Below, in pieces: positions 10,745 to 20,995 of a stretch of DNA of 64,000 bases. Source of the stretch: Pythium myriotylum (Eukaryota; Oomycota; Peronosporomycetes; Pythiales; Pythiaceae); assembly GCA_023091665.1 (NCBI GenBank), contig JALJCQ010000017.1, forward strand, positions 558,001 through 622,000. Direction: 5' to 3'. Position numbers and translations under genes: made by a program. The notes under the pieces were generated by a model. The model did not search any database, was not told the DNA's origin, and worked only from the letters and a program-made list of their open reading frames with translations. Position 1 is the stretch's first letter, and every line of letters begins with the position of its first letter.

Positions 10745-11269
10745 AGCGAGAGCAGGGAGCGGCGAGTCGGCGAGTGAGCAGGACCGGTGGTGGGCAGACC
10801 GATGGCGTCGCGAGCGAGGTTGGCGTAAGCATGACGGGATACGTTGCGGGTAGAATGGTGATTTTTAGTGGATAGTTGGATATATTGGTTGGGAATGTTG
10901 ATGGAACACGGGTATTTTGGGAGATAGATGTATACTCGAGTGGGTAGAAGTGTCGTTTCTTTGGTTGATATCGCAGGCGTCACACGAAAGAATCCGAATT
11001 ACGGTATTTTGTGCGGTGAGTGATCAAAATCAGGATCTACCGGTATCAATCCGTATGATTTACACCGAGTTGATATTTTATGTACCGGTGAAATGGTTCT
11101 CCACTTTGGCTTAAACTGCTAATACCGGTATTTAACTCCACATCTTGTACAAGTACGGTCCACACCACATTTTACGGTATTTTCGTTCCCGTTCCTTTTT
11201 TTTGGCGCGAGAACTGAGCGACCATCACTCTGTTCGTGACCAGCTCCACCTTCAAACCGCCAAACGAAA
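10745..11269. promoter_or_regulatory. Divergent promoter region with repeated TACCGG/ACGGTATTTT motifs
   Basis: This region separates divergent genes. It holds ACGGTATTTT at about 11001-11010 and 11174-11183, AATACCGGTATTT at about 11121-11133, and two more TACCGG sites. The same motif recurs in the USP promoter. An E2F-like site lies at its right end. Confidence 0.45.
11201..11232 (+). promoter_or_regulatory. E2F-like site plus initiator, DUF7726 gene 1
   Basis: TTTGGCGCGA (11201-11210) matches the E2F/DP consensus TTTSGCGC. It is followed by ACCATCACTCTG (11221-11232), which contains a perfect YCAYTYY initiator (TCACTCT). The same pair, with similar spacing, precedes the paralog at 12567. 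Confidence 0.55.
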
Positions 11270-12325
11270 ATGGCGCTCACGTGGTTGGAGCTCGCGGACG
11301 CCGGGTCGCCGCCGCCGTGCGCGGTCTTCGCGGACCTGCTGCGCTACAGCAAACGCAAAACGTTCGCGGCGCAGCCGACAGTGGGGCCCGACGGCGCGCT
11401 CGTGGTCACGCCCGCGGTCTTCAAGCCGCGCAAGAAGCTCGCGACGGCCGACGACGAGGGTCGTCCGACGCCGGCTCGCCCCGCGCCACGAGCCAAGTCG
11501 AAGGCTCCGCGCAAGGCGGCCGCTGCGTCGGAAACACCGGCGTTCACACTTCCGGGGGCAGTGAGCATTCTGCAAAATGCGCAGCAACAGAGCGAGCAAG
11601 TGATCACGGACGACGTCCATGACGATGAAGAAGTCGCAGATTACTTTGAGATCATGGAGGACCTCACGAGGCGCTATGACTGCGACGCTGTGCGACGCAA
11701 GATCCAGGGGTTCCTGGCGCGCAAGACCATGACGCAGGCCGCGTTCTTGAAGGAGATCCGCACGAACGCCAACTCGTTCCGCAAGTTTATGAGCTATAAG
11801 GGACGAGACAAAGGGTGTGAGAACAACACATACCAAGGTGCGCTCTTTTTCTTCTACCGCCAAGAACAAGAAGAAGAGGATGATGGCACCACGGGTGACG
11901 GTCAATCCGCCAGCAACAAAGGCCCCAAGATGTCTCGGAAGGAACAGTCGCTAAAAGCCCAGTCTTTCTTCGACAAAGTCAACGCTGTCGCGCTGCCTGA
12001 ACCCGTGTACGTGTACGACGACTGCGACGACATCCGCGGCAAGTTCCATGAGCTCATCGAGTCCAAGACCGTCACACAGGCGGCGCTACTGAAGCATCTC
12101 GATGTCAACTCCAATTCGCTGCGACGCTTTCTCACGACCAAGGGCAAGCGCGAAGGCTGCTCGACCAACGTCTACCGACTCGCCTACATGATGTTCGAGA
12201 AGCTCCGCATCGCCGAGGGCAAGCCCAAGACCAGGAAGCGTCTCCAGAACGAGCAGAAGCTGCCGGAAGGCTACTCGCTCAAGCGAGACCCGACCCACTA
12301 CTACGTGCTGGCCGACGAGTTCTGA
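11270..12325 (+). CDS. Protein with two DUF7726-type domains, copy 1
   Basis: 351 residues, single exon. The N-terminus (MALTWLELADAGSPPP) is shared with copy 2, followed by a Pro/Lys/Ala-rich linker. Two related domains then follow, at about residues 130-205 and 245-320. Each has the pattern acidic stretch, CDxxRxK, FLxxKTxTQAxFL, NSxRxFxxxKGxxxGCxxNxY and an aromatic patch. This matches the fungal/oomycete DUF7726 fold, described elsewhere as homeobox-like and of unknown function. The basic linker and the domain type suggest a nuclear, possibly DNA-binding, role; that is inference. The E2F-like site in the promoter suggests cell-cycle-linked expression. Confidence 0.78.
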   Translation: MALTWLELADAGSPPPCAVFADLLRYSKRKTFAAQPTVGPDGALVVTPAVFKPRKKLATADDEGRPTPARPAPRAKSKAPRKAAAASETPAFTLPGAVSILQNAQQQSEQVITDDVHDDEEVADYFEIMEDLTRRYDCDAVRRKIQGFLARKTMTQAAFLKEIRTNANSFRKFMSYKGRDKGCENNTYQGALFFFYRQEQEEEDDGTTGDGQSASNKGPKMSRKEQSLKAQSFFDKVNAVALPEPVYVYDDCDDIRGKFHELIESKTVTQAALLKHLDVNSNSLRRFLTTKGKREGCSTNVYRLAYMMFEKLRIAEGKPKTRKRLQNEQKLPEGYSLKRDPTHYYVLADEF

Positions 12326-12461
12326 GAGGGAAAATACGTCTATATTCGTAATATATTGTATTTGTCGTGTCCAGAACACACTTTTTTGTATCTCTATATG
12401 TCTACAAAAGTTTACAATTTTCAAATATACGTCTGATTTTGGAAATAGATTTTCAAATCCA

Positions 12462-12507
12462 TTTGGCGCGAAATCTGTCAGTTTGAGTTGACTGAGACCA
12501 TCACTCT
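12462..12507 (+). promoter_or_regulatory. E2F-like site plus initiator, DUF7726 gene 2
   Basis: TTTGGCGCGA at 12462-12471 and ACCATCACTCTG at 12497-12508 repeat the arrangement found upstream of copy 1. Surrounding bases differ, so the two blocks look selectively conserved. A second initiator-like block, GGCCATTCCCAACATTTC, lies at about 12534-12551. Confidence 0.55.
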
Positions 12508-12566
12508 GCCAACGAAGAGCTCCATTGACTCTCGGCCATTCCCAACATTTCTCTTCCGCGGCTTCC

Positions 12567-13916
12567 ATGACGATCTCCTGGCACGAACTCGCGCTCGCCG
12601 GTGCGCCGCCGGCCACCAGCGCACTCGCCATGAGCTCCAAGCGCAAGAATTGCACGCCGTCCAAGCCCAAAGCACGCGCGGCGTCGGTGTCGGTGTCGCC
12701 CGTGGAGAAGGCGCCGCGACCAGCCAAGAAGGCCAAGACCATGGCCACAGCCGCCGCATCGGCTTCAGTAGCTCCGACTGGCATGCTGCCTCGTGCGCTT
12801 CCGCCACTCAGCTTTCTTGGAGGTGGTGTCTCTCCCACGAACTTTGGTGGCGCGCTGCCCGGGATCGGAAACCTGCAGAGCGGCCTGTCCCCTTTGGCAT
12901 TTGCTGGCGTGCAGACGACCACGGGTGTGGGGAATGCGCTACCTGGAATCAACTTTGCTGGAGGCTACAACCCGACGTTGAACTTCTTTACGCCGCCGGC
13001 GTTCACATTCCCGGGATCGGTCAACGTGTTGAATGCCACTCCGCTCGAACTGCCTCCGCTTGAACCGATTCCATTTGCTCCTGCTCCTCTTCAGCCAGCT
13101 CCACTCAATCCTGCATCGATCAGTTTCCCAGCGTTCAACCCGGCGAGAGCAATTCTTGTTGAGCCAGCTGCTTGTGATGATGAGGAAGATGGGACCACGT
13201 CTGAGGACGATGAAGCTCGCGAGGAGATGATCGAGAAACTATCGGAAAAGTGGGATTGCAACGCAATCCGCCGGATGATCCAACGCTTCTTGGCACGCAA
13301 AACGATGACGCAGACAGCGTTCCTTCGCAAGATCGACGTCAACCCCAAGTCTTACCGCGACTTCATGAGTTACAAGAAGAGTTACCAAGGCTCTTGCAAC
13401 CAGACCTACGATGCCGCGTTGTGGTTCTTCCACAAGCTTGCGCAGGAGGAGGCTGCGGAAAAGAAGCGCAACGCCAAAAAGAAGGGTTCTTCGCGCGAGG
13501 CTAGCGGAGAAGCGAAAGTGACTCGCAAGGAGAAGAACACCAAGACCCAGGAGTTGTTCGACATGGTCAACTCAGTGACTCTGGAAGAGCCTGTGTACGT
13601 CTACGATGACTGCGACGAGATCCGAAGCAAGATTCTCCAGCTTATTGAGTCGAAGACAGCCACACAGGCAGCATTGCTGCGAGAACTCGATGTCAACTCC
13701 AACTCGCTGCGTCGCTTCTTGACCATGAAGGGCAAGCGAGAAGGTTGCTCTAATGGAGTCTACTTCCGCGCTTATTGCTTCTTCGAAAAGATGCGCATCG
13801 CCCAGAACAATCCCAAGACTGGTAAGCGACTAACAAAGGAGATCGAGCTTCCAACTGGCTACTCGCTTGAGCGAGATTACAACTGGACCATTTGCCTCGC
13901 GGAATGTCCGCACTGA
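12567..13916 (+). CDS. Protein with two DUF7726-type domains, copy 2
   Basis: 449 residues. The start MTISWHELALAGAPP parallels copy 1, so the in-frame upstream extension is left out. Residues about 40-215 form a long Pro/Gly/Ala/Phe-rich low-complexity region absent from copy 1. Two DUF7726-type domains follow (cores WDCNAIRRMIQRFLARKTMT and CDEIRSKILQLIESKTATQ), each ending in the KGxxEGC/KSxxGSC-N-x-Y motif. The second domain is almost identical to that of copy 1 (RELDVNSNSLRRFLTMKGKR). The tandem duplication is clear, and the expanded linker suggests diverged partner binding. Function is unknown; a nuclear role is inferred. Confidence 0.78.
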   Translation: MTISWHELALAGAPPATSALAMSSKRKNCTPSKPKARAASVSVSPVEKAPRPAKKAKTMATAAASASVAPTGMLPRALPPLSFLGGGVSPTNFGGALPGIGNLQSGLSPLAFAGVQTTTGVGNALPGINFAGGYNPTLNFFTPPAFTFPGSVNVLNATPLELPPLEPIPFAPAPLQPAPLNPASISFPAFNPARAILVEPAACDDEEDGTTSEDDEAREEMIEKLSEKWDCNAIRRMIQRFLARKTMTQTAFLRKIDVNPKSYRDFMSYKKSYQGSCNQTYDAALWFFHKLAQEEAAEKKRNAKKKGSSREASGEAKVTRKEKNTKTQELFDMVNSVTLEEPVYVYDDCDEIRSKILQLIESKTATQAALLRELDVNSNSLRRFLTMKGKREGCSNGVYFRAYCFFEKMRIAQNNPKTGKRLTKEIELPTGYSLERDYNWTICLAECPH

Positions 13917-13980
13917 TTGAGTACTTGAATTATGATGATAGTATACAATAATGGTTTTTGTTGACAGCTTATCGTTTCTT

Positions 13981-15432
13981 CTAATTGGAGATGAGGTCGA
14001 GGTCGTTGCCGAACGAGTCTATCGAGTCTAGATAAAAGCTGTCGAGCTCCTGGTCGAAATCTGTGAATTCGTACTCTTGAACGAGCGTGTCAAACTCCGA
14101 TGAAAGAGACGAGTGGGCTCCGTTGACGGCTCCGGACTTCTTGAGGTCAAAACTGTAGTCGCGGCCATGTTGGAGACGTAGCGTTCCTCGAGGCGTCGGC
14201 TGCATACAACGACTGCCAGAATACGAATAGTGGGCAGGCGACGGCGCCATTTTCCCGAAGCATTCGTCCACGGCACTCGCGGCAGAAGTGTACGTTGGCT
14301 GTTTGGATGGCTGCTCCGAGTCGCTGCCAAGATTTGTTTGCTCAAAGAACTGACTCAGTCCTTCTTGCTCGATGCTGGTCGTGCGGATGAGTTTGGGCTG
14401 GTCAAGATCGTCTCCAATTCTTCGCTGTACCGACGCTCCTGTCGGTGTGTTCAAAACGTAGGCGCCGCTGGCTGTTACATTCGGCATGTCAGCGCACTTG
14501 GGAGTGGGCAAATCCAGGAACGTGTCCACGTAGTTTGTTGGGAAGTCGAGCTCGGGGCCCCACATTCGAGCAGCGTCGGCACTGCTGAAATTCGACGGCG
14601 TGCCCACGCTCGAGTAGCTATGCTGCGACGACGAGTCGGAGTCGTCGAAGGATCCGTTTGCAGAGTTTGGCCGACGCGGCGTGCGTCGCTTTGGATCGCT
14701 CACGTCGGCAGTGAAACAGTTGGAGCGCTTCTTCATCAGCGGCTTCATCCATTTCTTGTCGCCCTTGAGCGCGGCGGAGGAATCACCGTCTTGTACCGTC
14801 GGTGTGAGTCGCATAAAAGACGGAGATTCAAGCTCGAAGCAGCCAAGGTCGTTGAAGAATGTCGCAGGATTCATCAGACTCTGCACGGGAACTAAACGTC
14901 AGAGATACTCATCGTACAATAGGCTTCCCAGCCTCGACAAGTACCCACCAGGCTCTCTTTGTCTGTCATCGCAAGAGCTGCTTGGTCGTTCAGCATCGTA
15001 TTGGCACTGTTTTTGCTCTTCGACGGGCGCTTGGGCCGACTAGTCGTTGTCTTTTCACTTGCCTGCCGACTAGATTCCGCTCGAATGCCAGCTTTTACCA
15101 TGGGCACGGGGCCTACACCTGACGAGGGCGCGTGCTCGATGTCGCCGCTTGTCATTCGCTTCTTTTTGAGGTTTGCCACCCATTGGTCGCGCATCCAATT
15201 CGCTCCTTTCTTGCCGCCTTCACTACCGGGCAACGTATTCTATCGCATCGAAAAAGATTATTAGCGGTCTCGCTGAGCCGCCATCGTAGTCGACACGTCC
15301 ACTTACACCGTGTGCGACGGAGATCGGTGACACCAGCACAGGCGCAGGCACGCTTCCGGTGCGGATGTTTGGAGGGCATTTCTTCGGAGTTGGAACATTT
15401 GCATTGGCCTGAGTCGCGGCGGCCACGGTCAT
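13981..15432 (-). CDS. Hypothetical serine-rich protein (three exons)
   Basis: Not recognised. Three exons on the minus strand (15432-15307, 15239-14945, 14891-13981) give 443 residues with frame kept. The introns begin GTAAGT and GTACTT and end in TAG. Exon 2 carries a basic patch (GGKKGANWMRDQWVANLKKK) that may be a short DNA- or protein-binding motif, then an SRPKRPSKSKN stretch resembling a nuclear signal. Exon 3 is Ser/Thr/Asp-rich and ends with acidic and aromatic segments (SEFDTLVQEYEFTDFDQ) that resemble an activation domain. A transcription-regulator role is only a guess. An additional upstream exon cannot be excluded. Confidence 0.6.
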
Positions 15433-16225
15433 TCGTCCCTACCGTGCGCGTGAGCTTGTTTGAGGAATGACGCGACTCGGCGCCGCCGGCTTGATGTGCG
15501 TGGGGCTTTCGCAGTTACTCCGCCGCATCGTCCCGACTGCCCGTTCCGGCTTCGGACGAAAATGACCGTTGAGTCTGGTCGGTCGCATGGATGCGGGGCC
15601 CGCGCGTGTCAAGGCGGGTTCGCTGCTGGCTTCACTAAAGCGTAGCTACTCAAGTCGAGGGGCATTCGTTTCGTCCAAGACCGTTTCGTGAGATCCGTTT
15701 CCTGTGAGAAGGTGCCGACGACACAGTGATTGTCACGTAGAAGCCGGAGGGAAGAAGAAGAGGAACAAGCTGATCCATTCGGCTGAGAGTTTGGGCTGGT
15801 GATTGGGGGCGTTGCAGCATCGCATGGAGTGGCCGCGGCAACACAGAACACGCCCCTGTCCCTCACTTCAGATCTCCATCCTTCTGACTGGTGTCTCTCC
15901 AGAAAATCCACCAAGACCCGTGGGTTTGCGAGTGGGGACAAGGCCGCGCGACTCGCGTAAGCGCATGGCTTAAACTCCCTCCCACTATCGACGAAGATCC
16001 TCAGGTCTCGAGGACCAACTCGGCAACTTCAACTGAGCTCTTGAGCAGGTCACCTATATTCTTGCAATTGATAATTTGCATTCACACCATCTTCTAGAGA
16101 CCGAGACCTCGCTGTGGTCCACACCATGCATATCTCTATCCTTCTGCAAGTGGAGACTCGACTCGGGTCATCATCGGCGGAACTCGAGGCCTCGCCACTC
16201 TCCATTCTCCACTCCCACGAGCCAC
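15433..16225. other. Divergent intergenic region
   Basis: About 0.8 kb between the divergent orphan gene and the PhyH gene. A minus-strand frame at 15609-15941 could be an extra upstream exon of the orphan but has no recognisable domain. An initiator-like CTCCATTCTCC lies near 16199, just before the next start. Confidence 0.4.
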
Positions 16226-17185
16226 ATGAGCGCTGCAACTGCTCCTCCAGCTCAGGCGCTCGCAGCGGGCCAGCGCGCCGTGTCGTTCGCGGCCGCGAGC
16301 GCCGTCGACGGTCTCACTTCCGAGCAGCGCGAGTTCTTCGAGACGAATGGGTACCTCCACCTCTCGGGCTTTTTGACGCCGGCGCAGTGCGACGCGCTCA
16401 TGGCGCGCTCGCGCCACTACGTGGACCAGTGCGACGTCAAGCAGCACCGCTCGATCTTCACGACCAACGAGCAGGCGCGCAAGATGAACGACGAGTACTT
16501 TCTCAGCTCCGGCGACAAGATCCGGTACTTTTTCGAAGAGCACGCGTTCGCCGAGGACAAGCAGACGCTGCGCGTGCCGCTCGAGTTTGCGATCAACAAG
16601 CTCGGCCACAACTTGCACAACCTCGACCCGGAGTTCAAGGCCGTGAGCTACAGCGACGGCGTGCAGAACATTGTGCGCTCGCTCGGGTACGTGCGTCCCA
16701 TGGCCGTGCAGTCGATGTACATCTTCAAGCAGCCGTCGATCGGCGGCGAGGTCTCTCCGCACCAGGACGGCACATTCCTGTACACAGAGCCGCAGTCGGT
16801 CACGGGCCTCTGGTGGGCTCTTGAGGACTGCACGCCGGACAACGGCTGCCTCTGGGGGGTCCCAGGCTCCCACAAGGACGGCGTGCGCCAGCAGTTCCGT
16901 CGCACGACCCCGGAAGAGCAGCAAAAGAGCGGCAACTTGCTCGAGACCGTGCCGGAGAAGGTCGAGCCCTTCGACATCAGCGGCGCCGTGCCCATCGAGA
17001 CCAAGAAAGGCGACCTCGTGCTGATCCACAACGCGTTCGTACACTACTCGAACGCCAACAAATCGTCCAAGTCGCGCCACGCGTACACGATCCACGTGGT
17101 CGAGAGCCACAACGTCGCGTACCCGGCCGAGAACTGGCTGCAGAACACCGACTATAAGCCCTTCGTGCCCATGTACGAGCCCTGA
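16226..17185 (+). CDS. Phytanoyl-CoA dioxygenase (PhyH) family protein
   Basis: 319 residues. PhyH enzymes are Fe(II)/2-oxoglutarate dioxygenases that hydroxylate acyl-CoAs or small molecules. The metal triad is visible: HQD (His about 179, Asp about 181) and a C-terminal His in FVHYSNANKS (about 273), followed by the Arg in SRHAYTIHVV that would bind 2-oxoglutarate. The opening LTSEQREFFETNGYLHLSGF is typical of the family. The length fits PHYHD1-like members. There is no obvious PTS1, so a cytosolic location is likely. The chosen start MSAATAPPAQ removes an upstream extension without homology. The exact substrate is unknown. Confidence 0.9.
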   Translation: MSAATAPPAQALAAGQRAVSFAAASAVDGLTSEQREFFETNGYLHLSGFLTPAQCDALMARSRHYVDQCDVKQHRSIFTTNEQARKMNDEYFLSSGDKIRYFFEEHAFAEDKQTLRVPLEFAINKLGHNLHNLDPEFKAVSYSDGVQNIVRSLGYVRPMAVQSMYIFKQPSIGGEVSPHQDGTFLYTEPQSVTGLWWALEDCTPDNGCLWGVPGSHKDGVRQQFRRTTPEEQQKSGNLLETVPEKVEPFDISGAVPIETKKGDLVLIHNAFVHYSNANKSSKSRHAYTIHVVESHNVAYPAENWLQNTDYKPFVPMYEP

Positions 17186-17414
17186 GCAAGCCCATCCTGT
17201 CCCTCAAGCGCACCAAAATATCCCCCGTCTATATGCATCGTCAAAGGTTTTCCTCTGTTATGTCATAATCGATCCTCAAAAAGCGGGATGTTGAATCGCA
17301 AGTTCAATTCAAAATCCGGATTTTGAGGTTGAGCTCTTGAGGAGCTCTTCCGTGGAACCGACTGCCAAAGCACATCTGCTGGCCACCAAGACGCCCCTCT
17401 CCGCTGCGAGCGCC

Positions 17415-20400
17415 ATGGGCAACGAAGCGAGCCGCGCGGCGGGCGACGGGCTCTCGCCGCACGCGCTCTCGCCGGGCGCGAGTCCGGGCGTGCCGGCGTC
17501 GCCGAGAACGCCCGCGAGCGTGCGGCGCACCAAGAGCTTCTCGTCGACAAACGGCGGCGACCACGTCGACCGCACGATCCAGCGCATGGACAAGACGATC
17601 CGCAAGCGCGTGCGCGGCGGCATCACGTACAACATGAAGATCATCCTGCGCGGCGACAAAGGCACGGGCAAGACCTCGCTCTTCCAGCGGCTCAAGGGCG
17701 AGCCCATTCCGTCGACCCACGAGCCGACGCCGCAGCTGCAGAGCGCGACCATCAACTGGAACTTCCGCGCCAACTCGGAAGAGAGCGTCAAGTGCGACGT
17801 GTGGGATGTCGTCGACAAGGGCTTCCATCCGGCTCCCGAGGCGACGAACGGCGACGAGAACCCGTTTGAGGCCCAGGCTGTGAATGGCACAACAGGAGCG
17901 CACATGGTCGCGACGGTCGACGCGACGACTGTCGACGTGTACCATGAGACCCACGGCGTGGTCTTCCTGCTGGATGTGACCAAGCCGCACACGCTCGAGT
18001 ATGTGCGGCAGCAGCTCGACCAGGTTCCTGTGCACATCCCGACGTTAGTGCTGGGCAACTTTCGGGACTTGGGTAGCCAGCGAAAGATCTTCAAAGAAGA
18101 CATCCAGGAGCTGCTGTACGGTGGAAGTGCGACGCAGCACCAGCCGCTTCGGCGTCCACATGAGTTGCTTTACTTTGAGTGCTCGCTACTCAACTGCTAC
18201 GGACTCAAGTCGCTCCACCAGTACTTTGGCATTCCGTTTCTGCAGCTCAAGCAACAGACGATCCGCCAGCAGCTACGTATCCTGGAAGGCGAGTTCACCC
18301 ATCTCAAGCACGACCTGCAGGTTAAAATTGCCGAGCAAAAATATGCTGATTACCTGGAGCATATCAAAGCTACTGGGTCGGATATTCGGACGGGGCGACG
18401 TGCTGCAGCTACGGCAGCTTCTTCAACGCCATCCAATCCAAAGGAAAGGAGTCTCAGTAATGGAGAGAAGACGCTGGAAGTAGAATCGCCCACGCCGAAG
18501 ACTCGCCTGGACCGCACGCTTAGTAGCAGCAGCGACATCGTCGTTCACTCGGACTCTGCACCCGCCTCATTACAACCTCCTGAATCTCCGGCACCTCCAT
18601 CGCAGCCGCAAATACAGCAAGTGGATCTTGAGGATTTACCAGAACGCACAGCGGCTTTAGCACAAGCCGGCAACACCCTCAAGATCGACTATACGGAGGA
18701 AGAACGACGAGCTACGAGAAAACCGATCGCGATGCCACCACTACCTGGTACTCTTGCACCACCTACTACGGTAGAAGACGAGCCTGGCCCAGCGGATACC
18801 GCTGACCGTAAGAAACCCACCAAAAGGGCACAGTTCGAAGAGAAGCCTTCTGCTGTGCCGTCACCGCCGCCTTCTAACGACGCGCCAATGACGACTTTAG
18901 AGGATTTCCAAGTTCCTAAACCTCGGCACAACGATCTGGACAGCTTTTATTCTGACGAATCCAGTGAAGAAGATGTCGGAAACGACGACGACGTGGTCAT
19001 CTCGGCTGCTGGTGCTCGAATGGCGAGTATGAAGTATCACAAACAAGTGTTTTTGGACTCCGACGACTCCGATTCCGAGGTGGAGAAGAAGCAGGCACAT
19101 CAAAGCAAAGCTCGTGCTGATGTATCCTCCAAGCGTCGGTCTCCTCGTCGGCAAGTGACGAAGCCATCTACCGATGTACCAGCAACCTCAACTGCTAGCA
19201 ATTCTATCTCCCCATCACCTCCATCACCTGTACGTCCATCGTCGCCGTCACGAAGTGCTCCATCACCTCCCCGTCCAACCACATCACCCAGCCATTCACC
19301 ACGCCGGCGTGTCCGAGATAGCGAGGCTGTGGTCTCTCCTGACCAAAACATGTTGAGCAGTGAACCGAGCACGAGTTCGATCGGAGCCTCGGAAACAATC
19401 TCGGAAATGCCCCCTCTCCCGTTCACTCATTTGTTGCAGAAGGGTTCCACCCACAGTTTCGATGCCGGTCAAAGTATCGGCAATATCGCGGCGATCACTA
19501 TTGACAAGCCCACGAGTGAAACGCCTGAAGAAGTTCCTGAATCAGCAGTTGGTGGCCAGACCGAGATTGCCGGCGTGAACACGTCTGCGAACGAGGAAGT
19601 GGCGGCACCTGTCCTCGATACTCCTAAAGACGTAGCCGCGAGCGTCAAGGCGACAGAAAATACGACCCACGAAGTGAGCGTTGCTACTGCTGAAGAGGTA
19701 ACTAGTGTAACGAGTGAAGTATCTGACCACACTCCCGCTTCACCTGCTGTCGAGCCAGCGGAAGAGGCTGAGGACCTGGTCGTCCCCACAACTGAGTCCT
19801 TCTTTGTCGAAGGCGAGGAAGATGAAGAGGAGATCAAGCTTCACTCGCAGGAAGTCCCTCTTGAGCATAGTGTAACATCAGAAATCGTCGTGGCGCAAGT
19901 CAACCACTCCAGTGATGAAGCAGCCGTTCCAGTCACCAAATCTTCCGTAACAATAACCGAGTGTGCAGAAACTGTCGAGTCTACCGAGGCAATGGAAGTT
20001 CAACTACCCGTATCAAGCGGTGCCGTATCCCAGCTCGAACAGCAGCGACATGGAATTGAGCTCTCACTCACTGATGACGACTCGGATGAGAATGGATCCA
20101 TCACTCCTCCCCGACCTGCCACCAAACCACCTGCAAATAGGCAGTCAATGAGAACGCAGGGACGAAAGGTGGAGATGATTATGAGCGATGATGATAGTGA
20201 TGACGGGGTTCCAATGCCTCCGCCACGAGCAAAAACTACCGGAGCCGACGCTCTCCAATCCGCAACGTATTTGTCGTCATTCTCATCGCCTCCCATGGCT
20301 CCAGCTGCGCCAAGTGGGTCGGCTAGTCTGGGTGACATCCTGGAAGCGTTCCTGAATGATAGTGCAAGCGATTCGGACAATTCACCTCCGAAGAATCTTG

Positions 20401-20942
20401 GTTCCCGTACCACTGCGAAGCCTGCGGCTATTGATGACGACAGTGATGAAGACAGTGGGAACGACCGATTTGCGGCCTACGACAAGAAGCGAAGTTCTGA
20501 AAAGCGGAAAGGCACTTCGCGCAGAAAGCGCGACGACTTTTTCACAACCACGATAATTGAGGAGCACGGACTGTCTGGATCCTCATCGCGAACGTCATCG
20601 TTTTCGACTGTGGGCGAATCGAGCAGTATTCAAACGCAAAGTATCGCGAACTCGGACGTGTTGGCAGCGATCCGACAGGCGGAAGAGGACGCACGACGAA
20701 TGCTTGAGGCGTCAACTCCGATCGCAACACCTCGCCGTGTTAACCACGTGTCCGAGGATGTTGACGAAGGCAAGAAAAAGAAGAAAAAGTCGAGCCCAAG
20801 TTCTTCTTCGCGGCGAAAAAAAGATCTCGGCGACGGTGATGATGGCGAGCGAAGAAAGTCTAAGAAGAAGAAAGACAAGGATAGCAGCTCGTCGCGTTCG
20901 TCGAAACGGCGCGAGATCATTCTCACGGATGAGGACGAATAA
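17415..20942 (+). CDS. RABL6-like GTPase with long acidic/serine-rich tail
   Basis: 1175 residues from MGNEAS, which begins with a possible N-myristoylation site. A Ras-like domain at about residues 65-310 shows a P-loop (RGDKGTGKTS, about 79-88), KCDVWDVVDKG in place of the usual DxxG, VVFLLDVTKPHTLEYV, VLGNFRDLG as a degenerate G4, and GIPFLQLKQQ at the end. These phrases match the RABL6/PARF family rather than canonical Rabs, including NMKIILRGDKGTGKTS. The remaining 850 residues are disordered, with DDDSDE clusters and Lys-rich blocks (KKKKKSS) near the C-terminus, as in animal RABL6. A role in vesicle or nuclear signalling is inferred from the family only. Confidence 0.85.
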   Translation: MGNEASRAAGDGLSPHALSPGASPGVPASPRTPASVRRTKSFSSTNGGDHVDRTIQRMDKTIRKRVRGGITYNMKIILRGDKGTGKTSLFQRLKGEPIPSTHEPTPQLQSATINWNFRANSEESVKCDVWDVVDKGFHPAPEATNGDENPFEAQAVNGTTGAHMVATVDATTVDVYHETHGVVFLLDVTKPHTLEYVRQQLDQVPVHIPTLVLGNFRDLGSQRKIFKEDIQELLYGGSATQHQPLRRPHELLYFECSLLNCYGLKSLHQYFGIPFLQLKQQTIRQQLRILEGEFTHLKHDLQVKIAEQKYADYLEHIKATGSDIRTGRRAAATAASSTPSNPKERSLSNGEKTLEVESPTPKTRLDRTLSSSSDIVVHSDSAPASLQPPESPAPPSQPQIQQVDLEDLPERTAALAQAGNTLKIDYTEEERRATRKPIAMPPLPGTLAPPTTVEDEPGPADTADRKKPTKRAQFEEKPSAVPSPPPSNDAPMTTLEDFQVPKPRHNDLDSFYSDESSEEDVGNDDDVVISAAGARMASMKYHKQVFLDSDDSDSEVEKKQAHQSKARADVSSKRRSPRRQVTKPSTDVPATSTASNSISPSPPSPVRPSSPSRSAPSPPRPTTSPSHSPRRRVRDSEAVVSPDQNMLSSEPSTSSIGASETISEMPPLPFTHLLQKGSTHSFDAGQSIGNIAAITIDKPTSETPEEVPESAVGGQTEIAGVNTSANEEVAAPVLDTPKDVAASVKATENTTHEVSVATAEEVTSVTSEVSDHTPASPAVEPAEEAEDLVVPTTESFFVEGEEDEEEIKLHSQEVPLEHSVTSEIVVAQVNHSSDEAAVPVTKSSVTITECAETVESTEAMEVQLPVSSGAVSQLEQQRHGIELSLTDDDSDENGSITPPRPATKPPANRQSMRTQGRKVEMIMSDDDSDDGVPMPPPRAKTTGADALQSATYLSSFSSPPMAPAAPSGSASLGDILEAFLNDSASDSDNSPPKNLGSRTTAKPAAIDDDSDEDSGNDRFAAYDKKRSSEKRKGTSRRKRDDFFTTTIIEEHGLSGSSSRTSSFSTVGESSSIQTQSIANSDVLAAIRQAEEDARRMLEASTPIATPRRVNHVSEDVDEGKKKKKKSSPSSSSRRKKDLGDGDDGERRKSKKKKDKDSSSSRSSKRREIILTDEDE

Positions 20943-20995
20943 TAAGTTGGATTTTGTGATACGTAGTGTGATCAATGGAATACAATTTTGAATAA

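Noticed and set aside
10091..10777. 228-codon open frame antisense to MAPEG copy 2
   Set aside because: Composition is that of an antisense shadow; MAPEG motifs are on the minus strand.
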